Positions 13,688 to 18,990 of a DNA stretch of 18,990 nt are shown here, in pieces. The notes under the pieces were generated by a model, which worked only from the letters and a program-made list of their open reading frames with translations, had not been told where the DNA came from and did not search any database. Source of the stretch: Bacteroidales bacterium UBA1179 (GTDB lineage: Bacteria > Bacteroidota > Bacteroidia > Bacteroidales > Bacteroidaceae). The translations under genes and the position numbers were made by a program. Positions within the stretch are counted from its first letter, which is position 1, and the number at the start of each line of letters is the position of its first letter. Location: positions 1 through 18,990 of the forward strand of contig DBYT01000039.1 in NCBI GenBank assembly GCA_002309915.1. The letters are read 5' to 3'.

Positions 13688-15352
13688 ATGGAAATCTACT
13701 GCATTAACAACAAGAAAACTGAGAGTTTCGACCCCGGTATCTCTTTCGCGGAAGTATTCAACATCTTTGGCCCTGAACTCAAGGGAAGTCCCATGTGCGT
13801 ATGCGCCAACGGCAAAGTCAAGGACCTGGAAGCCAAGGTCTATGAGGACTGTGACGTGGAGTTTCTTGACGCTACTACAAGCATGGGTGCCCGCACATAC
13901 CTGCTGGGACTTGTATTTGTGCTCTACAAAGCAGTTTCTGAACTCTATCCCGGAAGCAGGATCAGGGTTTCAAATGCCATTTCAAAGGGTTTCTACTGCC
14001 CCGTGGAGATAGGCCGTGACATCACTGATGATGATGTTACAAGCATCAGCGAGCGCATGGGCAGCATAATAGGCCGCAACATTCCGTTCGTAAAACATAC
14101 TGCCCACACCACTGATGTGGCCGATATCATGGAGCGTGCAGGCCGTAAGGACAATGTACGTCTGCTGCGCAGCATAGGAAACATCTACACCAGCTACTAT
14201 ACACTTGAGGACCTGCCCGACTGGTTCTTCGGAATACTGCCTCCCAACACCGGATGCCTCAAGGTATTCGGTCTGGAGCCCATGTCGGGCGGCGTACTGG
14301 TACGTCTGCCGGACAAGAACAACCCCGACCAGTTGGAGCCGCTTATCCGTCAGGACAAGATGTTTGAGATCTTCAAGGAGCACCATGACTGGATGCGTAT
14401 CCTGGGATTCTCCACTCTGGGCAGGCTCAACCAGGCTGTCGCCAAGGGTGAGACCAACATGATAATTAACGTGGCCGAGGCCCTGCAGTCACAGAAGATA
14501 GTTCACATAGCCGACCAGATTGTGGAGCGCCGCAATGAGGGCAAGGGACTCAAGCTGATTATGGTTTCCGGTCCGTCATCATCGGGCAAGACCACATTCA
14601 GCAAGCGTCTTATGGTACAGTTGATGGCCCAAGGACTTACGCCCAAGGTCCTTTCACTTGATGACTATTTCCTGGACCGTGACCACACCCCGCTGGATGA
14701 GAACGGCGAGCATGACTTTGAGTCACTCTATGCAATTGACCTGCCTTTCTTCAACCAGCAACTCAAGGACCTGCTGGCAGGAAAGAGCATCCTGCCGCCC
14801 AGATTCAACTTCAAGAAGGGCGGAATCCGTGAGTTCACTGACCCCGAGATGAGTCTGGGCGACAATGACATCCTGCTCATTGAGGGTATACATGCCCTCA
14901 ACCCGGACCTCATGCCCGACATCCCGGCCGATTGCCGTTTCCTGATATACGTATCGGCCCTGACATGCATACGCATTGACCAGCATAACTATATCCCCAC
15001 TACCGATAACCGCCTGCTGCGCCGTATCACACGTGACCACAAGTACCGCAGTTACTCGGCACAGGATACCATTGGCCGATGGGCATCGGTCCGTGCCGGT
15101 GAGGAGAAATGGATATTCCCCTATCAGGAGAATGCCGACGCCATGTTCAACTCGGCCATGATATTTGAGATTGCAGTCATCAAGGATATGGTACTGCCGC
15201 TGCTGGATGAGGTTCCCGAGAACAGTCCGGAATATGCCAAGGCACAGCAACTCAAGGATTTCCTCAAGCTGTTCAAGACCATTCCAAGCCAGAACCTGCC
15301 GCCCACATCACTGGTACGTGAGTTCATTGGAGGCAGCAGTTTCCACTATTGA
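13688..15352 (+). CDS. Nucleoside (uridine) kinase with TGS/ThrRS-like N-terminus
   Basis: A 554-residue composite protein. Residues about 1-65 look like a TGS-type beta-grasp domain. Residues about 66-250 resemble the threonyl-tRNA synthetase editing/SAD region (FYCPVEIG, then FVKHTAHTTDVADIM). Residues about 287-500 are a phosphoribulokinase/uridine kinase domain: P-loop GPSSSGKT at 295-302, LSLDDYFLDRD, and LLIEGIHALNP. It probably phosphorylates a nucleoside, uridine being the closest family precedent, with a nucleotide triphosphate donor in the cytoplasm. The SAD-like region retains an HTAHTTDV stretch, but no tRNA synthetase catalytic core is present. Such proteins are known in Bacteroidota, Clostridia and Thermotogae and are usually annotated simply as nucleoside kinase; what the N-terminal half does is not known to me. 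rpoN follows after 9 nt. Confidence 0.88.
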   Translation: MEIYCINNKKTESFDPGISFAEVFNIFGPELKGSPMCVCANGKVKDLEAKVYEDCDVEFLDATTSMGARTYLLGLVFVLYKAVSELYPGSRIRVSNAISKGFYCPVEIGRDITDDDVTSISERMGSIIGRNIPFVKHTAHTTDVADIMERAGRKDNVRLLRSIGNIYTSYYTLEDLPDWFFGILPPNTGCLKVFGLEPMSGGVLVRLPDKNNPDQLEPLIRQDKMFEIFKEHHDWMRILGFSTLGRLNQAVAKGETNMIINVAEALQSQKIVHIADQIVERRNEGKGLKLIMVSGPSSSGKTTFSKRLMVQLMAQGLTPKVLSLDDYFLDRDHTPLDENGEHDFESLYAIDLPFFNQQLKDLLAGKSILPPRFNFKKGGIREFTDPEMSLGDNDILLIEGIHALNPDLMPDIPADCRFLIYVSALTCIRIDQHNYIPTTDNRLLRRITRDHKYRSYSAQDTIGRWASVRAGEEKWIFPYQENADAMFNSAMIFEIAVIKDMVLPLLDEVPENSPEYAKAQQLKDFLKLFKTIPSQNLPPTSLVREFIGGSSFHY

Positions 15353-15361
15353 TACTTTGAG

Positions 15362-16822
15362 ATGCCCGGTTTAAGCAACATACAGACTCAGGTCCAGACG
15401 CAGACTCAGATTCAGACCCTTTCACCCCAACAGGTGCTGGAGGCCCGTCTGCTTGCACTCTCTACCCTGGAACTTGAGGAGCATGTACGTGCCGAACTGG
15501 GAGACAATCCGGCCCTTGAGGACGGTCCCGCGGAATCATCGGCCACAGATAATGATGAGGCTGTACAGGATGATGACCTGGAGTACGGCAATGAGGATTA
15601 CGGCTCACAGAATGATGGTCGTGATGACTGGGATGACGATGATGATGACTGGTATGAGCGAGGACAGGGAGGAGGCGGTCCGGTTGCCGATATCCCGCTG
15701 GCCGATACACGGTCATTCTATGACATACTCTACGAGCAGCTGCGTGAGCAGGATCTGACCCCGCGTCAGATGAAGATTGCGCTCTATATCATAGGCTCAA
15801 TTGACAATGACGGTATTCTGGACAAGGATCTGCAGGCCATATCTGATGACCTGGCGTTCTATCACGACACCGATGCATCAACTGATGAGATTGAGCAGGT
15901 TCTCAAGGTGATCCAGGAGTTTGACCCCGCCGGCATAGGCGCACGTAATCTGCAGGAGTGTCTTCTGATTCAGATACGCCGCAAGCCGGATTCTGAGAGC
16001 AAGGAACTCCAGGAGCGTATCATAAGCACCATGTTCGATGAGTTCACCCACAAGCGCTGGGACAAGATATCGGCCCGTCTGGAACTGAGCAAGGAGCAGA
16101 CCGATGCCGTGATTGCAGAACTAGTAAAACTCAATCCGCGTCCGGGCAGTTCTCTGGGTGAGACGGTGGGACACAGCCGCCAGCATATCATACCTGATTT
16201 CCTGCTTGACAACTATGACGAGGAGATAAGGTTCACCCTGAACAACGGCAATATCCCCCAACTTCACGTGAGCCGTGAATACTCCGAGATGCTGGAGAAT
16301 CAGATAAAGGAGGGCACCAGCAGCCAGAAGGCCGCCGCCGTCTATATCAAGAGCAAGCTGGATTCGGCCCGCGGATTCATTCAGGCACTCCGTCAGCGCG
16401 AGCAGACCATGACCCGCACCATGCAGGCCATCATAGACCTGCAGCGCCCCTTCTTCCAGGAGGGTGACGAGACTCTTTTGCGCCCCATGATCCTGAAGGA
16501 TGTGGCCGAGAAGACCGGATATGACATATCCACCATATCACGCGTAACCAGCGGCAAGTATGTGCAGACCCCATTCGGCACATTCCCGCTCAAGGCGTTT
16601 TTTACCGATGGAGTCAAGACCAGCAGCGGCGAGGAGGTATCGGTCAAGGAGATACACCGGATACTGCGTGAGGCGACCGATGCCGAGGACCACAGCAACC
16701 CGCTGACTGATGAGCAATTGTCCGATATGCTCTCTGAGCGCGGATTCAAGGTGGCTCGCCGTACGGTAGCCAAGTACCGCGAGCAGATAGGCATCCCGGT
16801 AGCAAGAATGAGAAAAAGTTAA
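15362..16822 (+). CDS. rpoN: RNA polymerase sigma-54 factor
   Basis: RpoN directs RNA polymerase to -24/-12 promoters and needs AAA+ activators to open them. The 486-residue protein shows all three regions: Gln- and Leu-rich region I (about 5-50: QTQVQTQTQIQTLSPQQVLE, then LELEEHVRAELGDNPALED), a very acidic region II (about 52-110, including a run of six Asp), and the core- and DNA-binding region III. In region III the helix-turn-helix DVAEKTGYDISTISRVTSGK is followed by VQTPFGTFPLKAFFTDGV, and the RpoN box ARRTVAKYRE is at residues 465-474, near the C-terminus. No part looks damaged. It lies in a tight run of housekeeping genes: 9 nt after the nucleoside kinase and 3 nt before purE, so it is probably expressed constitutively with them. 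Confidence 0.97.
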   Translation: MPGLSNIQTQVQTQTQIQTLSPQQVLEARLLALSTLELEEHVRAELGDNPALEDGPAESSATDNDEAVQDDDLEYGNEDYGSQNDGRDDWDDDDDDWYERGQGGGGPVADIPLADTRSFYDILYEQLREQDLTPRQMKIALYIIGSIDNDGILDKDLQAISDDLAFYHDTDASTDEIEQVLKVIQEFDPAGIGARNLQECLLIQIRRKPDSESKELQERIISTMFDEFTHKRWDKISARLELSKEQTDAVIAELVKLNPRPGSSLGETVGHSRQHIIPDFLLDNYDEEIRFTLNNGNIPQLHVSREYSEMLENQIKEGTSSQKAAAVYIKSKLDSARGFIQALRQREQTMTRTMQAIIDLQRPFFQEGDETLLRPMILKDVAEKTGYDISTISRVTSGKYVQTPFGTFPLKAFFTDGVKTSSGEEVSVKEIHRILREATDAEDHSNPLTDEQLSDMLSERGFKVARRTVAKYREQIGIPVARMRKS

Positions 16823-16825
16823 TAC

Positions 16826-17341
16826 ATGACAGATATGAAACCAGTAGTAAGTATCATCATGGGCAGTACATCTGATCTGCCCGTTATGGAGAAGGCAGCC
16901 GCCTTCCTGGACAGCATCCAGGTTCCGTTTGAGATGAACGCACTCTCAGCTCACCGCACACCTGCGGCTGTTGAGGAGTTTGCCAAGGGTGCACAGGCAC
17001 GCGGCATCAAGGTCATCATCGCAGCAGCCGGCATGGCAGCAGCCCTGCCCGGTGTCATTGCCGCCAACACCAACGTTCCCGTTATAGGTGTACCTATCAA
17101 GGGTATGCTTGACGGTCTGGACGCCATGCTCTCAATCATTCAGATGCCCCCCGGAATACCCGTGGCAACAGTAGGTGTGAACGGTGCACAGAACGCAGCC
17201 ATCCTGGCCGCCCAGATCCTGGCAGTAGCCGACACCGAACTGGCAGCACGCCTGGCCGCTCACAAGGAGGGTCTCAAGGATAAGATTGAGAAAGCCAACG
17301 CCGAGCTCAGTCAGGTAAAATACAACTACAAGACCAACTGA
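16826..17341 (+). CDS. purE: 5-(carboxyamino)imidazole ribonucleotide mutase
   Basis: PurE makes 4-carboxy-5-aminoimidazole ribonucleotide in purine synthesis, either from N5-CAIR (class I, partnered by PurK) or directly from AIR and CO2 (class II). The 171-residue product has GSTSD (13-17), SAHRTP with the catalytic His43 (41-46), the loop AAAGMAAALPG (66-76), and the C-terminal QMPPGIPVATVGVNGAQNAA stretch. Overall length and motif order fit class I. However, the common GGAAHLPG loop reads GMAAALPG here, with Ala73 where Escherichia coli has His; I recall this as a lineage variant in Bacteroidota. No purK is in the window. ATG 16826 is used; ATG 16835 (MKPVV) is an equally plausible start. 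ispG begins 2 nt after the stop. Confidence 0.94.
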   Translation: MTDMKPVVSIIMGSTSDLPVMEKAAAFLDSIQVPFEMNALSAHRTPAAVEEFAKGAQARGIKVIIAAAGMAAALPGVIAANTNVPVIGVPIKGMLDGLDAMLSIIQMPPGIPVATVGVNGAQNAAILAAQILAVADTELAARLAAHKEGLKDKIEKANAELSQVKYNYKTN

Positions 17342-17343
17342 TA

Positions 17344-18720
17344 ATGACCGTTTACAACCGCAGGAAATCCATCAGCGTACGTGTGGGCAGTACCGCCATA
17401 GGCGGCGACAACCCCATACGCCTGCAGTCCATGACCACTACCGCCACCATGGATACCAAGGGCTGCATTGAGCAGGCCATCCGTATCATCCAGGCCGGCG
17501 GCGAACTGGTACGCATGACCACCCAGGGCACACGCGAAGCGGAGAACATGCGGCTTATACGTGAAGGTCTCACAGCCCGCGGTTACAACACCCCGCTTGT
17601 GGCCGATGTCCACTTCAACCCCGCCGTGGCCGATGTAGCCGCCCGTTATGTGGAGAAAGTGCGCATCAACCCGGGCAACTATGTGGATCCTGCACGTACG
17701 TTCAAACAACTGGAATACACCGATCAGGAATACGCACAGGAGATTCAGCGCATACGCGACCGCTTTATCCCGTTCCTCAATATTTGCCGTGAGCATAATA
17801 CCGCCATCCGCATAGGCGTAAACCACGGATCACTCTCCGACCGCATCATGAGCCGATACGGCAATACGCCCGCCGGCATGGTGGAGAGTTGCATGGAATT
17901 TCTGCGCATATGCGTGGAGCAGAACTTCATGAACGTGGTCATATCCATCAAGGCCAGCAACACTGTCGTAATGATTGAGACCGTACGCCTGCTGGTAAAG
18001 GAGATGGACCGCGAGGGCATGGCATTCCCCATCCATCTGGGGGTCACCGAGGCCGGCGAGGGCGAGGACGGACGCATCAAGAGCGCCATCGGCATAGGTG
18101 CACTGCTTGCCGAGGGCATAGGCGATACCATTCGCGTATCCCTGTCTGAGGCTCCCGAGCGTGAGATACCTGTTGCCCGCAAACTTGTTGATTATGCAGC
18201 CGTCACCGCGCAGGTGCGTGCATCGGCCAGGATTGAGAATGGCATACTTGAGTTGAGTTATAATGACTCTTCGCTTGAGGATTTCCAGCTTCACGCCGCC
18301 ATGGATGCAGGTGCACTGCTTATTGACGGCAAGGCAAAGGACCTTAAACTGATCAACCCCAATATATCAGCGGAGCAGATTAAATCCACCGAGGAGGCTA
18401 TTCTGCAGGGCGCACGAATCCGTTTCAGCAAACCGGAGTACATATCATGTCCGGGCTGCGGACGGACACTATACAATCTTGAAGAGACAATAGCACGCAT
18501 AAAAGCCGCCACAGGTCATCTCAAAGGCGTCAAGATAGCCATCATGGGCTGCATAGTGAACGGACCGGGCGAGATGGCCGATGCCGATTTCGGCTACGTG
18601 GGCGCAGGCCGCGGAAAGATAAGCCTCTATCGCGGCAAGGAGTGCATAGAGAAAAATATACCTGAGGAGAATGCTGTAGACAGACTCCTCCAACTGATTG
18701 AAGAAACAACAAAAAGATAA
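17344..18720 (+). CDS. ispG: 4-hydroxy-3-methylbut-2-enyl diphosphate synthase (IspG/GcpE)
   Basis: IspG is a 4Fe-4S enzyme that reductively opens 2-C-methylerythritol cyclodiphosphate to HMBPP, the second-last step of the MEP isoprenoid pathway. The N-terminal TIM-barrel part has VRVGSTAIGG, the LQSMTTT loop, PLVADVHFNP, VRINPGN, RIGVNHGSLSDRI and HLGVTEAGEGEDGRIKSAIG. The iron-sulfur domain carries Cys369 and Cys372 (SCPGCG) and Cys403 with Glu410 (MGCIVNGPGE), the full ligand set. The 458-residue length lies between the short E. coli form (372) and the long plant/Chlamydia/Bacteroidota form (about 600 or more). Compared with E. coli, about 60 extra residues sit between the barrel and CPGCG. 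The frame is continuous, so this is not a frameshift. cysS begins 1 nt after the stop. Confidence 0.96.
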   Translation: MTVYNRRKSISVRVGSTAIGGDNPIRLQSMTTTATMDTKGCIEQAIRIIQAGGELVRMTTQGTREAENMRLIREGLTARGYNTPLVADVHFNPAVADVAARYVEKVRINPGNYVDPARTFKQLEYTDQEYAQEIQRIRDRFIPFLNICREHNTAIRIGVNHGSLSDRIMSRYGNTPAGMVESCMEFLRICVEQNFMNVVISIKASNTVVMIETVRLLVKEMDREGMAFPIHLGVTEAGEGEDGRIKSAIGIGALLAEGIGDTIRVSLSEAPEREIPVARKLVDYAAVTAQVRASARIENGILELSYNDSSLEDFQLHAAMDAGALLIDGKAKDLKLINPNISAEQIKSTEEAILQGARIRFSKPEYISCPGCGRTLYNLEETIARIKAATGHLKGVKIAIMGCIVNGPGEMADADFGYVGAGRGKISLYRGKECIEKNIPEENAVDRLLQLIEETTKR

Positions 18721-18721
18721 T

Positions 18722-18990
18722 ATGGAAAACAAACTGACAATCTACAACACTCTTACCAGAAAGAAAGAGTTGTTTGAAGCCTTGAATCCGCCACATGTAG
18801 GCATGTATGTATGCGGCCCGACAGTATACGGTGATCCGCATCTGGGTCATGCACGCCCTGCAATAACATTTGATATCCTGTTCCGTTACCTGCAGCACCT
18901 GGGCTACAAGGTGCGTTACGTACGCAACATCACTGATGTAGGCCACCTGGAGCATGATGCCGATGAGGGTGAGGACAAGATTGCCAAGAA
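18722..18990 (+). CDS. cysS: Cysteine--tRNA ligase, N-terminal part
   Basis: CysS attaches cysteine to tRNA-Cys in an ATP-dependent reaction. The frame starts at ATG 18722, 1 nt after the ispG stop, and runs off the right edge after 89 full codons. The product begins with an N-terminal LTIYNTLTRKKELFE segment. It carries the zinc-ligand and class I signature region MYVCGPTVYGDPHLGHARP, in which HLGH is the HIGH ATP-binding motif, then VRNITDVGH and an acidic EHDADEGEDKIAK segment. All are in the expected order for the first 90 residues of the family. The tight spacing suggests that it belongs to the same transcript as purE and ispG. Confidence 0.96.
   Translation, partial: MENKLTIYNTLTRKKELFEALNPPHVGMYVCGPTVYGDPHLGHARPAITFDILFRYLQHLGYKVRYVRNITDVGHLEHDADEGEDKIAK

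Noticed and set aside
15640..15665. GAT/GAC-rich tract as a possible unstable microsatellite
   Set aside because: It encodes the acidic region II of RpoN, which is naturally Asp-rich and variable; mixed GAT/GAC codons argue against slippage.

Overview
The window reads as chromosomal core sequence from a member of the Bacteroidota, most likely order Bacteroidales (Bacteroides/Prevotella relatives). The evidence is the gene content: a DUF4254 gene beside a family 9 glycosyltransferase, dapB-lepB-wbqC linkage, a nucleoside kinase with an N-terminal TGS-like region, a plant/Chlamydia-type IspG, lipoproteins with an FKBP fold, and a secreted Big_2 protein with a short glycine/tyrosine tail. Several promoters also fit the Bacteroidota pattern (TTTG-like -33, about 20 nt, TAnnTTTG -7), and starts are A/T-rich rather than preceded by strong Shine-Dalgarno sites. 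No phage, insertion sequence, CRISPR array, rRNA or tRNA is visible.

Layout. (1) Positions 1-428: the 3' end of pckA and its terminator. (2) 465-3898, plus strand: a small exported PMGGR-repeat protein, dapB (lysine/diaminopimelate synthesis), lepB (signal peptidase I) and a WbqC-family protein, tightly packed. (3) 3895-5614, minus strand: GT9 glycosyltransferase and DUF4254 protein, transcribed towards block 2 from a good promoter at 5642-5673. (4) 5814-9496, plus strand: acpP and fabF (fatty acid synthesis), then a large Ig-like lipoprotein whose start overlaps the end of fabF. (5) 9440-12668, minus strand: a two-enzyme fusion (class I glutamine amidotransferase-like C26 hydrolase plus M19 dipeptidase) that overlaps its upstream Lrp/AsnC regulator by 4 nt, and separately an FKBP-type prolyl isomerase lipoprotein with its own terminator. 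(6) 12768-18990, plus strand: a secreted Big_2-domain protein of unknown role with a terminator, then a run of housekeeping genes: nucleoside kinase, rpoN, purE, ispG and the start of cysS.

How the genes fit together. Blocks 2-4 are largely envelope-directed: DAP for peptidoglycan, signal peptide removal, surface sugar transfer, acyl chains, and a lipoprotein. Block 5 holds the most distinctive unit, a regulator plus bifunctional peptide-degrading enzyme whose two activities resemble the two successive steps of gamma-glutamyl peptide (glutathione-type) breakdown. Block 6 is dense (gaps of 1-9 nt from the nucleoside kinase to cysS) and is probably one transcript.

I did not find a clearly new multi-gene defence or mobile system here. 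The points most worth a second look are the C26-M19 fusion with its coupled Lrp regulator, an IspG whose extra internal domain is much shorter than I expect for this phylum, a heptamer tandem repeat directly ahead of dapB, and a 57-nt coding overlap between convergent genes. No stretch over 300 bases lacks a gene.
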